From: UBA5078 sp964538025
Lineage (GTDB): Bacteria > Pseudomonadota > Gammaproteobacteria > Pseudomonadales > Pseudohongiellaceae
Direction: 5' to 3'
Length of the DNA: 64,000 nt
NCBI GenBank assembly: GCA_964538025.1
Contig: CAZICZ010000005.1
Span: 186,001 to 250,000, forward strand
Under the pieces are notes generated by a model. That model was not told the DNA's origin and did not search any database. It worked only from the letters and a program-made list of their open reading frames with translations. The stretch's first letter is position 1. Every line of letters starts with the position of its first letter. Below are positions 25,286-33,370 of this stretch, piece after piece. The translations under genes were made by a program, and so were the position numbers.

Positions 25286-25843
25286 TCAGTTTTTGCCACC
25301 GAAGCGCGGCAGCATGCGCGACAGCGTATTGTCCTTCACGAGATAGTGGTGGTAGAGCGCCGCGAAGGCGTGAATCGCGATGAAGAAGTATCCGGAGACC
25401 CCCAGAATTTCATGGGCTTCAGAGGTGAAATCGGCCAGCGCCTCCGATTCCCCTACAAGATGGGGAAGAGACAAACCGAACAGGCTCGCCGACTGCCCTT
25501 CGGCATTGAGCATGGTCCATCCGAGCAGCGGAGCGCCAATCATCAGCACATACAGGTACACCTTCATGGCCTTGGTCACGGCGATCTGCCAGCCGGGAGG
25601 CGGAGGCACGATGGCGGGAATGTCGGTGCGCAGAATCATGATGCCGCGGAAAATCGCGATGGGCAGCAGGCACACGCCGAGATAAATGTGCCAGTCTTCC
25701 ATCGGGCGGCGAAGCGCGTGGCCCCGTGGCAGTGACTCGTGCATTTCAATGGCCACGTAAATCGCCACCATCAACAGCAGGGTCAACCAGTGCAGGGCAA
25801 TAGAAAGCGATGTGTAACGGGCGTGCGAAGAGGATATCGTCAT
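25286..25843 (-). CDS. Cytochrome b561 family membrane protein
   Basis: The 185-residue protein has four transmembrane helices typical of prokaryotic cytochrome b561 (YodB/CybB type): helix 1 with IALHWLTLLLMVAIYVAI, helix 2 with DWHIYLGVCLLPIAIF, helix 3 in VYLYVLMIGAPLLGW and helix 4 with FFIAIHAFAALYHH. Histidines in helices 1, 2 and 4 and in the SEAHEILG segment can bind two b-type hemes. Such proteins pass electrons between the quinone pool and periplasmic partners. A structured leader lies upstream. The secreted NHL protein downstream could be a partner, but this is only context. Confidence 0.9.
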   Translation of the reverse strand: MTISSSHARYTSLSIALHWLTLLLMVAIYVAIEMHESLPRGHALRRPMEDWHIYLGVCLLPIAIFRGIMILRTDIPAIVPPPPGWQIAVTKAMKVYLYVLMIGAPLLGWTMLNAEGQSASLFGLSLPHLVGESEALADFTSEAHEILGVSGYFFIAIHAFAALYHHYLVKDNTLSRMLPRFGGKN

Positions 25844-26100
25844 GATGAGCTTTCCTTTGTTGTCAGCGGTGATGCCACAGTAAAACCGGCTTGCTTAAGG
25901 CATCCTTAGCATAGCGCGAAAGCCGGTGGCAGGCTTGCGACAGGTCAACATATTGTCCCGTGCCGCGTATTCGGCCCGGGTTTCCGACAGGCCGCCTCCC
26001 CCGCGGGCTGGGCGACAAGTGCTCGCAGTAGAGAACTGAAATGGGCCGTGATACCGTGCCGTCGTTTTTTCACCACATCCATGTTTAGGGGGGTTCCACC
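25844..26100. promoter_or_regulatory. Divergent intergenic region with nested hairpin
   Basis: The 257-base gap between divergent starts contains a nested inverted repeat (25886-25925): an outer CCGGCTT / AAGCCGG stem around an inner TTAAGG / CCTTA stem. On the minus strand the outer stem is followed by TTTT, so it could act as an attenuator ahead of cytochrome b561. The rest shows no recognisable gene. Confidence 0.45.
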
Positions 26101-26454
26101 ATGATTATTTCTCGCTTTCTGAAAACGTCTTTCCTGCTCGGCCTGGCGCTGGGCGCGCAGCTGGCGTTCGCAGATGTTAGCGGCAACTGGACGTTCGCCG
26201 TGGACATTGCAGGGCAGACCGGCAACGCACAAGTCTCGATGACTCAGGAGGGCGATGCCATCAAGGGGCATTACACCGGCCAGCTGGGCAATACCGACTT
26301 TACCGGCAAAGCCACGGGAAATGATTTCGAGTTCGCGCTGGTGGGCGATGCTGGCTCCGTCACCTACAAGGGCACGCTGCAAAGCGACGGCTCACTCAAG
26401 GGAAGTGTCGATCTTGCCGGCATGGCGACAGGCACCTTTACCGCGAAAAAGTAA
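26101..26454 (+). CDS. Small secreted beta-rich protein, hypothetical
   Basis: I do not recognise a named function. The 117-residue product has a signal peptide (FLKTSFLLGLALGAQLAFAD) followed by about 95 residues of short alternating strands (GNWTFAVDIAGQTGNAQVSMTQEGDAIKG), with repeated Gly-x-x-Thr turns and the ending TGTFTAKK. The pattern suggests a small beta-barrel or lipocalin-like sheet in the periplasm. A strong G-rich ribosome site precedes the ATG and a good terminator follows, so it is a single-gene unit. Confidence 0.72.
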   Translation: MIISRFLKTSFLLGLALGAQLAFADVSGNWTFAVDIAGQTGNAQVSMTQEGDAIKGHYTGQLGNTDFTGKATGNDFEFALVGDAGSVTYKGTLQSDGSLKGSVDLAGMATGTFTAKK

Positions 26455-26477
26455 GCGGCGCGCAGATGCACCAGACA

Positions 26478-26509
26478 GGGGAGCAGCCACAGCTGTTCCC
26501 CTTTTTTTT
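26478..26509 (+). terminator. Intrinsic terminator
   Basis: The stem GGGGAGCAGC / GCTGTTCCCC with one mismatch is followed by eight T. It directly follows the small secreted protein gene. Confidence 0.9.
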
Positions 26510-26547
26510 GCCCCCGCCGCGGGCATTTCACACGGCATGAGAATGGG

Positions 26548-26553
26548 TATAAT
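26548..26553 (+). promoter_or_regulatory. Likely -10 element (TATAAT)
   Basis: A perfect TATAAT lies about 50 bases before the ATG at 26602. The -35 side is poor (TTTCAC), so strength is uncertain. Confidence 0.45.
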
Positions 26554-26601
26554 TGGCGCCCACGTCCACCACCTGTCAGGCCCCTTCGAAGGCAGCGCCC
26601 C

Positions 26602-26925
26602 ATGAAGACATCCGGAATTTCCGCCCTGCTCGCGCTCGTGTTGTCCACGCCCAGTGTCGCGCAAAGTCCGCTGGAGAGCTGCGACGAAATTCCGGGCCTG
26701 GCCGCGCAGATCATCAGCCGACGCCAGATCAATTACGACATCATGTTGATGCTCAATTACATCGGTGGCGAATTTACCGATCACCCGGAACTGCAAAGTT
26801 GGGCACAGGCGATGGTGGACATGGCCTATGCGCAGCCCGTCCCCCCCGAACCCGATGCGCGGGCCGCACAGGTCGAGACCTTTGTCGCCCTGTGGACACG
26901 CCGCTGCGAGGAGTCTCTGCCATGA
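26602..26925 (+). CDS. Small secreted protein, hypothetical
   Basis: I do not recognise the family. The 107-residue product has a signal peptide (GISALLALVLSTPSVAQS), then a mostly helical segment with two cysteines (SCDEIPG near the start and RRCEESLP at the end) that could form one disulfide in the periplasm. Its stop codon overlaps the start of ychJ by four bases (ATGA), so the two are translationally coupled. A TATAAT element lies upstream. Confidence 0.68.
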   Translation: MKTSGISALLALVLSTPSVAQSPLESCDEIPGLAAQIISRRQINYDIMLMLNYIGGEFTDHPELQSWAQAMVDMAYAQPVPPEPDARAAQVETFVALWTRRCEESLP

Positions 26926-27326
26926 CCCTGATTTTATGCCCCTGTTGCAGTGGCAAACCCTTCTCGCGCTGCTGCGCCCCTTACCTGAAGGGCACCGAAA
27001 AACCGCGTACCGTCGAAAAACTCATGCGCTCCCGCTATAGCGCGTATGCCTTGAGCGGCTACGGGGATTACCTGTATGCCACCTGGCACCCTCAAACCCG
27101 CGTGGGCATCAGTCCCGAAGCCTTGTCTGCGCCATCGGTCAGCTGGCAGTCCCTCGACATTCGCGAGACACAGGTGCAGGGCAACTTTGGTTACGTGGAG
27201 TTCATGGCCCGCTATCTCGCCGAAGACGGTCAGCTGAAGGACCACCACGAGCGCTCCCGCTTCGTTCGCATGAAGGGACAGTGGCTCTATCTGGACGGCG
27301 ACGTCGACACGCAGCGCGCCTCGTAA
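26922..27326 (+). CDS. ychJ: YchJ family (UPF0225) SEC-C motif protein
   Basis: The 134-residue protein starts with a zinc-binding SEC-C motif, CPCCSGKPFSRCCAPYL, followed by the YchJ-like core domain (LMRSRYSAYALSGYGDYLYATWHP, then a strand-rich part with SRFVRMKGQWLYLDGD). It is shorter than the E. coli protein and lacks the second, C-terminal SEC-C motif. The function of the family is not established. The start overlaps the preceding gene by four bases. Confidence 0.88.
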   Translation: MTLILCPCCSGKPFSRCCAPYLKGTEKPRTVEKLMRSRYSAYALSGYGDYLYATWHPQTRVGISPEALSAPSVSWQSLDIRETQVQGNFGYVEFMARYLAEDGQLKDHHERSRFVRMKGQWLYLDGDVDTQRAS

Positions 27327-27348
27327 ATCCCTCTCGCAGAATCATCCG

Positions 27349-27365
27349 ACTTTGCACTACAAAGC
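27349..27365. promoter_or_regulatory. Candidate operator 1 of the winged-helix regulator
   Basis: ACTTTGCACTACAAAGC is an imperfect palindrome with CTTTG / CAAAG arms and a five-base centre, 38 bases before the membrane protein start. It is 15/17 identical to the second copy at 28391-28407. TTGCAC inside it can serve as a -35 with ATATTC 17 bases downstream, so binding would block transcription. Confidence 0.7.
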
Positions 27366-27403
27366 ACTTGACGAATATTCTCGCTTGCGCCACGCTTGCG
27401 TCC

Positions 27404-28009
27404 ATGAAATCCACGCACCGCACGTCATCGCCTTCTGAACCCTTGAGCCTGCACGCCAGAGCGGAAGACACTCTGCACTTCATCCGCACCTCCATGGAGC
27501 GGGCGACTTCCTTTACCGGCGTCTCGGGCAAGGGCTATGTGCTGGCGGGAGTTCTTTCGTTGCTGACGACCCTCCTCACCCGGGAGATGGACGCTACTCC
27601 CTGGACGCTGAGCTGGCTGATGACGGCCGCGCTGGCTGCCGCAGCCATTCTGGGACTGACCATGCGCAAGGCGCAGCAACAGGGAAGCTCCTTACGCTCG
27701 GCCAATGGAAGAAAACTCCTGACAGCCTTCCTTCCGGCCCTGGGGGTGGGCGCGGTGCTCACGCTGAGTGCCTTCCTGCAGGGCGATCTCAGCGGGCTCC
27801 CCGGCCTCTGGCTTTGTCTTTACGGCGTCGGCGTCATGTCGGCTGGCGCCTATTCTGTTCCGATCATTCCCGTCATGGGCCTGCTCTGCATCGTGAGTGG
27901 TGCCGCTATCCAGCTCACGGGGATGGAGGGACGCCTGCTGTTCGGCCTGAGCATGGGATTGCTGCACGGAGGTTTTGGCGCGCTGATCTGGAGGCATCAT
28001 GGTGGTTAA
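27404..28009 (+). CDS. Multi-pass membrane protein, hypothetical
   Basis: The 201-residue product has a soluble N-terminus (AEDTLHFIRTSMERATSFTGVSGKGYVLAG) and then about six hydrophobic segments, among them TWTLSWLMTAALAAAAILGL-like and LLTAFLPALGVGAVLTLSAFL regions. I do not assign a function. It is the first gene of a cassette with a winged-helix regulator, which it overlaps by 11 bases, and a DUF4153-type membrane protein. One of two matching palindromes lies just upstream, so the regulator probably controls it. The ATG at 27404 is used since the longer frame to 27281 runs into ychJ. Confidence 0.75.
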   Translation: MKSTHRTSSPSEPLSLHARAEDTLHFIRTSMERATSFTGVSGKGYVLAGVLSLLTTLLTREMDATPWTLSWLMTAALAAAAILGLTMRKAQQQGSSLRSANGRKLLTAFLPALGVGAVLTLSAFLQGDLSGLPGLWLCLYGVGVMSAGAYSVPIIPVMGLLCIVSGAAIQLTGMEGRLLFGLSMGLLHGGFGALIWRHHGG

Positions 28010-28373
28010 GCACAACGCAAAAAAAGAGACCGCAAGCCCTCACAACGCTCTTGTGGCTGTCGCCGGCGGGCAAAAGGGAGCTTCGGCGCTGGACAAGCTG
28101 ATCCATGAGCGCACGCGACTGGCCATCGTCAGCGCCCTCGCTGTCAACGCCTCCTTGAGCTTCACCGAGCTCAAGGGCCTGTTGGCGATCTCGGATGGCA
28201 ACCTGAGCTCGCACGCCCGCAAACTGGAGGACGCGGGGTATGTCCGGTGTGACAAACGGTTCGAGAATCGCGTGCCGGTCAGCCAGTTCACCCTCACCGC
28301 CGCTGGGCGCAAGGCACTGAAACATTACATTGCCCATATGGAGTCACTGCTCACCGCCATGAAACAGATCTAA
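27999..28373 (+). CDS. Winged-helix transcriptional regulator (HTH_27/PF13601-like)
   Basis: The 124-residue regulator has one winged-helix domain: LDKLIHERTRLAIVSALAV, then SFTELKGLLAISDGNLSSHARKLEDAGYV as helix-turn-helix, a wing with CDKRFENRVPVSQFTLT, and a helical end. This form (MarR/ArsR-like, PF13601) often sits beside membrane proteins. It overlaps the preceding membrane gene by 11 bases, so the two are co-expressed. The same palindrome lies ahead of the cassette and just after this gene, before the DUF4153-type gene, which points to this protein as the binder. Confidence 0.88.
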   Translation: MVVKHNAKKETASPHNALVAVAGGQKGASALDKLIHERTRLAIVSALAVNASLSFTELKGLLAISDGNLSSHARKLEDAGYVRCDKRFENRVPVSQFTLTAAGRKALKHYIAHMESLLTAMKQI

Positions 28374-28390
28374 AAAAAATTTGCCCACCA

Positions 28391-28407
28391 ACTTTGCATT
28401 ACAAAGT
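28391..28407. promoter_or_regulatory. Candidate operator 2 of the winged-helix regulator
   Basis: ACTTTGCATTACAAAGT is a palindrome with perfect six-base arms around CATTA, 29 bases before the DUF4153-type gene. TTGCAT within it can be a -35 element with TCTATC about 17 bases on. Confidence 0.75.
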
Positions 28408-28435
28408 ACTCTTTTTTCTATCAGGAGCCATTACC

Positions 28436-29941
28436 ATGCCCTCTCTCAAAGCGCGAAAAGACATAGCCCCTCCGCACGCCCCTCGCCACCTGTTGGCGCT
28501 CGGATTAACGCTTGGCGTTCTGGCGGATGCACTCTGGTTCCGTCACGGCCCCGGGGGCCCCGGATTCGTCCTGTGGGCCCTTCTGGCAGGCGCCGCCGCC
28601 ATGTACGTCGTGCACCACTCGCCGCGTCCGGGGCTTGGCGAGCCCGTAGTCTGGGCAGGCGTGGGCGTTCTCGGTGCGCTGCTGATGTTGCTGCGCAGCA
28701 CCCCGCTGGTGACGCTCGGGCTCCTGCTGACGATGATCGTCGCAGCCGCCATGCTGCTGACGCAGAAGAACGGCCGCTCTCTGCGAGACACCGCCCTGAT
28801 GGAGCATCTGCGCAGCCTCTTTCGCGTGCCGACCCGAGCCCTGTTGGCGGGGTTTCCCGTACTGCTGTCACCGTCGGCTGCGGGGGAGCCACTGCCCGGC
28901 TCCCGCGATCGCCTGCTGCGGGGGTTTCTGCTTGCCCTGCCATTGCTGGCGGTATTTAGCGCCCTGTTTGCCAGCGCGGATGCGCGGGTAGAGGCTGCGC
29001 TTACACGGCTCTTTGCAGGCGTTTCACCCCTTGCGGGAGAGCATCTGCTGGCAAGTCTGCTGGTCGGCTGGTGTTGCACCGGTCTGTTGGCCGGCGTTGC
29101 GCAGCGTCACTGGCAGGTGCAGCGCCTCAGCGCGCCACTGCTGCGACTGGGCTCCAGGGACACGGCGGCACTGCTGGGCACCGTCGTGTTGGCCTTCGTC
29201 GGCTTTATCGCCCTGCAGTTGCCGATGCTTTTCGGAGGGGCCCAGGCGCTGGAGGCGCACGCGGGTTTGACGGTGGCGGACTATGCTCGCCGCGGTTTTT
29301 TTGAGCTGATCGCTGCCTCGCTGCTGGCGCTGGGGGTGCTCGTGGTCGTCGTCGAGGCGGGAGCCAGCCCGCGCGTCTTTCGTCCGCTGGCTGCCGTGCT
29401 ACTGGCTTGCGTCGCCCTCTTGCTGATCTCTGCCCTGCAGCGCATGGCCCTCTATGTGGCGCAGTTCGGCCTGAGCCTGGATCGCCTGACTGCCCTTGCC
29501 GTCATGGCGTGGCTCCTCTGGGCTGGGCTGCTTTTCAGCGCCACTCTGTGGCGGGGGACGGCGCGCGATTTTGCCTCCGGCCTGAGCATCGGCGGGGTTC
29601 TAACGGTGTTTGTGTTTGCCCTCAGCAATCCTGCGGCCATCGTCAGCAAGACCCATGTCGCACGCGCCATCGAGGGCCGACAGACCCTTGACGTGCCCTA
29701 TCTCATGCGGCTTGGCAGCGACGCCTTGCCCCCGCTACTGACGCGGTTTTCCGCCCTGTCCGATCCGGACGCCTGTCGCACGGCGCAGGCCCTGCTGAGC
29801 CTTCCCCCGGGGAAGTACCGCGCGGAGGACGCAGGGGGGTGGCGCGGCTGGAATCTGAGTGAATCACGGGCCGCGAGACTGCTCGAGCAGCACAGGGCGC
29901 AGCTCAACGCGAAGGCTGAAACTTGCGCGGGCTCAGTGTAG
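28436..29941 (+). CDS. DUF4153/DUF4173-type polytopic membrane protein
   Basis: The 501-residue protein has about ten to twelve transmembrane segments and the typical family ending: a segment LDVPYLMRLGSDALPPLLTRF followed by a short DAGGWRGWNLSESRA motif. The role of this family is not known. AGGAG lies eight bases before the ATG at 28436; the alternative at 28394 would fall inside the operator. It has its own copy of the regulator palindrome, so it seems to be a separately started second unit of the same regulon. Confidence 0.85.
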   Translation: MPSLKARKDIAPPHAPRHLLALGLTLGVLADALWFRHGPGGPGFVLWALLAGAAAMYVVHHSPRPGLGEPVVWAGVGVLGALLMLLRSTPLVTLGLLLTMIVAAAMLLTQKNGRSLRDTALMEHLRSLFRVPTRALLAGFPVLLSPSAAGEPLPGSRDRLLRGFLLALPLLAVFSALFASADARVEAALTRLFAGVSPLAGEHLLASLLVGWCCTGLLAGVAQRHWQVQRLSAPLLRLGSRDTAALLGTVVLAFVGFIALQLPMLFGGAQALEAHAGLTVADYARRGFFELIAASLLALGVLVVVVEAGASPRVFRPLAAVLLACVALLLISALQRMALYVAQFGLSLDRLTALAVMAWLLWAGLLFSATLWRGTARDFASGLSIGGVLTVFVFALSNPAAIVSKTHVARAIEGRQTLDVPYLMRLGSDALPPLLTRFSALSDPDACRTAQALLSLPPGKYRAEDAGGWRGWNLSESRAARLLEQHRAQLNAKAETCAGSV

Positions 29942-29981
29942 GCTATAGCCCTTTTCCGCAGACGGCATCCACAACAAGACC

Positions 29982-31511
29982 ATGAGCGATTCACATCAGG
30001 CAGCGCCCGCAGACACTCCCGCCCTCCGTTCCTACAGCAAGGCCCAAACCGTCGGTCTCCTTCTGGGACCCGCCCTGTTTGCGCTGACCCTGCTGGCCTT
30101 CTCGCCAGAGGGGCTGAGTTTCGAAGCGCGCGCCGTGCTCGCCACAACCCTGTGGGTCGCCACCTGGTGGATTACCGAGGCGATTCCGATTCCGGCCACC
30201 TCGCTGCTGCCGCTGTTTCTTCTGCCCGTGACCGGTGCCTTGAACAGCAATACGGTGACCTCTGCCTACGGGGACGACATCATCTTTTTGTTCCTCGGCG
30301 GGTTTTTTATTGCGACCGCCATGGAGAAATGGTCCCTGCACAAACGCATGGCGCTGGCCATCATTGCGTTTGTGGGCACCAGTACCCAGCGCATCCTGCT
30401 CGGCTTCATGCTCGCCACCGCGTTTCTGTCGATGTGGGTGTCCAATACCGCGTCGGTCATGATGATGATCCCGATGGCGCTGGCGATCACCGCGCAGGTA
30501 GGCAACTCCCTGCGGGGGACTCCGGAGGCGGGCGATATTCCCATCTTTGAAAAGGCGCTGATTTTCGCGGTTGGCTATGCCGGTACCATCGGTGGCATGG
30601 GCACGCTGATCGGCACACCGCCCAACATCATTCTGGCTGCCCAGGCGCGTGAACTGTTTGACGTGGAAATTTCCTTTGCCAGCTGGATGATGGTCGGTGT
30701 GCCGGTGGTTGTCCTGCTGCTGTTCATTGCGTGGGTGTATCTGGGGCGTGTCGCCTTTCCCATGCGCATCAAGGGCATCCCGGGAGGCAAGGCCCTGATC
30801 CAGAACGAGCGCCGCGCACTGGGCCCTATTTCCTTCGAGGAAACCGCGGTGGCCATCGTCTTTGGCATGGCCGCCTTTCTGTGGATTACACGGGAATTTC
30901 TGTGGACGGGCCTGCTGCCCGAATTGCGCGATGGCATGATTGCCGTGCTTGCCGCCGTGGTGCTGTTTCTGGTGCCGAGCCGTCAGGAGGCGGGAGGACG
31001 CGTGCTGGAGTGGAAGGATTCCCGCGACATTCCCTGGGGCATATTGCTGCTCTTCGGAGGCGGTCTGGCCATTGCCGCAGGGTTCCGTGAAACCGGGCTG
31101 TCCGGCTGGATGGGCGAGCAACTGACAGTGCTCGACAGCCTGCCTCTGCTCCTGATCATCGCCAGTGCCACCCTGTTGATCCTGTTCCTGACGGAGATCA
31201 CGTCCAATACCGCCACGGCAACCATGATTCTGCCGGTGGTCGCCTCCTTGGCGCTGGCCCTGAACATTCACCCCTTTGCCCTGATGGTGCCCTGCGCGAT
31301 GGCGGCCAACTGCGCCTTCATGCTTCCTGTGGGCACGCCGCCCAACGCCATTATTTTTGCCACCGAGAAACTGCGCATCATTGAAATGGTGCGGGCGGGA
31401 TTCGTGATGAACCTGATTGCTGCCCTGTTGATTGTCGCGGCAGTGGTGTTCCTGTTGCCCCTGTTCTGGGGAATCAGCCTAACCGAGGTCCCCGCGGGCT
31501 TTCGCCTCTGA
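29982..31511 (+). CDS. SLC13/DASS-family sodium:anion symporter
   Basis: The 509-residue membrane transporter has the duplicated signature of the divalent anion:sodium symporter family: SNTASVMMMIP with GTLIGTPPNIIL in the first half, and SNTATATMILPV with VGTPPNAIIF in the second. These SNT and GTPPN loops bind sodium and the carboxylate. About twelve hydrophobic segments are visible. Likely substrates are C4-dicarboxylates, citrate or sulfate; the sequence alone does not decide. It is convergent with the methyltransferase, three bases apart. Confidence 0.92.
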   Translation: MSDSHQAAPADTPALRSYSKAQTVGLLLGPALFALTLLAFSPEGLSFEARAVLATTLWVATWWITEAIPIPATSLLPLFLLPVTGALNSNTVTSAYGDDIIFLFLGGFFIATAMEKWSLHKRMALAIIAFVGTSTQRILLGFMLATAFLSMWVSNTASVMMMIPMALAITAQVGNSLRGTPEAGDIPIFEKALIFAVGYAGTIGGMGTLIGTPPNIILAAQARELFDVEISFASWMMVGVPVVVLLLFIAWVYLGRVAFPMRIKGIPGGKALIQNERRALGPISFEETAVAIVFGMAAFLWITREFLWTGLLPELRDGMIAVLAAVVLFLVPSRQEAGGRVLEWKDSRDIPWGILLLFGGGLAIAAGFRETGLSGWMGEQLTVLDSLPLLLIIASATLLILFLTEITSNTATATMILPVVASLALALNIHPFALMVPCAMAANCAFMLPVGTPPNAIIFATEKLRIIEMVRAGFVMNLIAALLIVAAVVFLLPLFWGISLTEVPAGFRL

Positions 31512-31514
31512 CGC

Positions 31515-32639
31515 TTACGGCAACGACTGCCGCTGCAGAACAAACACCACCCCCAACGTACGCAGCGGCACGATTTCCTCAAGCGTCAATCCGGCCTTGT
31601 CAAACAAGGCTTGCCACTGGGGGAGGGTTCGCTCCTTGCCTTGTGAGTTGACGAACATCTGCATGTCGAACGCGCACACCGCCTCATCCGCACCGACTTC
31701 CGGCATAAGCATTTCGGCCACGGCAACTCTCGCGCCGGAGTTTCCAATTGCCGTGGCAACACAGGACAAGGTTTGGCAGGCCTGTGCATCACTGATGCCA
31801 TGCAGGACCGCGCTGAGGAAATAGAGGTCTGTGGGGCCCTCTGCAGACGGCAACCGTTGCAGCATATCCCCCGACTCCCAGGACAAGCGCCCGCCGAACT
31901 CCTGCCTGCAGCGCTCCTTTGTCTGTGGAGATATCTGCGCGAGCACGTGAGGGCGGTCTACTACGAGCGCCCGCAGGGCGGGGAAGTGCCGCAATATCGC
32001 GATGGATTTACTGCCCTTTGAGCCACCAACATCGATCACACGGCGAAATCGCTCCCAGGCGAAATCGGTCACCAGACTGTCACCGAGCAGCGCTTCGACG
32101 CTGTCCATTGCGGAGGCAAACAGAGATTCCAATGCCGGAGTGGCATCAAGGAACTCAAAGAGGGTTTTTCCGTGGACCAGACTAAAGGGTGAACGTCCCT
32201 CCCGAACCCCTGTCTCCAAGGCGTCAATCCAAGGCTGGCTCATGGCGGCGTGATTATGGAGCAGGATCATGCTACGAACGCTGTCCGGGACATCCTGTCG
32301 TAATGGGCGCGACAACCTTGAATTCTTGAACCCCGTGCTGCCCACCTGGGAAAAAATTCCAAGGGCCGCCAGAAAGCGCAGCAATCTGTGGAGGGCATCA
32401 GCGTCTGTGCCCGCCTTATGGGCCAAGACATCGATCTCCAGGATCTCATCGCCCAGCAAGGTAGCAAGATCAAGAGACGCCGCTACCGCCAACGCACGAG
32501 ATTGCCAATAGGCCGATCCTATCTGCATCAGACGAAACGGAGGAGGCGTCATGGCACCTGGCAATGCCTGAACCCGCATCGCAAACCGCATGAACGCCTT
32601 TGTGATAGCTACACGAATTCTGTGACGGGAAAAACTCAT
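31515..32639 (-). CDS. O-methyltransferase-like SAM methyltransferase
   Basis: The 374-residue protein has an N-terminal winged-helix dimerisation domain (YWQSRALAVAASLDLATLL...ADALHRLLRFLAALGIFSQ) and a SAM-binding domain with DVGGSKGSKSI and the later SAVLHGISD. This is the plan of plant-type and antibiotic-pathway O-methyltransferases. The usual second GGG of the SAM loop is replaced by GGS. Its ATG overlaps the TetR-gene stop by four bases, so it is translationally coupled to its probable regulator. The small-molecule substrate is unknown; no other biosynthetic gene surrounds it. Confidence 0.85.
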   Translation of the reverse strand: MSFSRHRIRVAITKAFMRFAMRVQALPGAMTPPPFRLMQIGSAYWQSRALAVAASLDLATLLGDEILEIDVLAHKAGTDADALHRLLRFLAALGIFSQVGSTGFKNSRLSRPLRQDVPDSVRSMILLHNHAAMSQPWIDALETGVREGRSPFSLVHGKTLFEFLDATPALESLFASAMDSVEALLGDSLVTDFAWERFRRVIDVGGSKGSKSIAILRHFPALRALVVDRPHVLAQISPQTKERCRQEFGGRLSWESGDMLQRLPSAEGPTDLYFLSAVLHGISDAQACQTLSCVATAIGNSGARVAVAEMLMPEVGADEAVCAFDMQMFVNSQGKERTLPQWQALFDKAGLTLEEIVPLRTLGVVFVLQRQSLP

Positions 32640-33253
32640 TGATCACCCCTTGCGCCGTTGGCAGAAGCCTTGCTGTTTTCAAACAATCGGCCGTTGAACG
32701 TGGCCAGAGCATTCAGGAACGAGGCATCCACTTTGCTGCCGCGCTGCGCCTCCAGCACATCCATCAACAACATAGGCATCATGGCCAGACTCACAAACGA
32801 AAGACGCACGATATCGGCTTCGATGCCCTGATCCACCTGCTTGCGCAACTTCAAGGCGTTCACAGTGTGTGCGCCACTCTTGCGACCGCGCTCAAGCAGG
32901 TTCAAAAGAAAGCGCTTTCCGGGCCCTTGCTGCAGGGTCAATACCTTTAGCAGGAGTTTTGGAAACGCCGGGGTGGCACTCATTGTCTGGTAATAAATGC
33001 GAAAAAAGGATTCAAACCCGCCTGGGGTTTCGAGCAGACGACCCTCCAGCGCCTCCAGAAAGGGTTCCAGCGTTGCCTGCAACATCGCCTCATAGAGACC
33101 TCCCTTGCTTCCGAAGTAATAGCGGATCATCGACACGTTCACGCCCGCACTCTCCGCAATTCTCCGCGTACTGACCTGGTGATAGTCACCGTCCAGAAAA
33201 CAGGTGTGCGCCGCTTGAATCAGTTTTTCGCGGACTGACATGCCCTGTTTCAT
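32636..33253 (-). CDS. TetR-family transcriptional regulator
   Basis: The 205-residue protein has the TetR helix-turn-helix: REKLIQAAHTCFLDGDYHQVSTRRIAESAGVNVSMIRYYFGSKGGLYEAML. The C-terminal ligand-binding part is helical and resembles no specific subgroup I can name. It overlaps the methyltransferase gene downstream by four bases. About 80 bases upstream is the perfect inverted repeat TTCGTCAA-N6-TTGACGAA, likely its operator. The ATG at 33253 has AGAGG six bases ahead; one at 33241 is also possible. Confidence 0.9.
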   Translation of the reverse strand: MKQGMSVREKLIQAAHTCFLDGDYHQVSTRRIAESAGVNVSMIRYYFGSKGGLYEAMLQATLEPFLEALEGRLLETPGGFESFFRIYYQTMSATPAFPKLLLKVLTLQQGPGKRFLLNLLERGRKSGAHTVNALKLRKQVDQGIEADIVRLSFVSLAMMPMLLMDVLEAQRGSKVDASFLNALATFNGRLFENSKASANGARGDQ

Positions 33254-33330
33254 GTGGGACCTCTGCACGTGTGCTTGCCTTTATTTCGTGCAGGCAGAAT
33301 AGCAGCGAGTACGCAGAAGAAGGCAGGAAA

Positions 33331-33352
33331 TTCGTCAATCAGTTTTGACGAA
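33331..33352. promoter_or_regulatory. Candidate TetR operator
   Basis: Perfect eight-base arms TTCGTCAA and TTGACGAA are separated by six bases, in the gap ahead of the tetR gene. TTGACG on the minus strand could also be its -35 element. Confidence 0.7.
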
Positions 33353-33370
33353 GTGAGTGAATCGCGGCGG

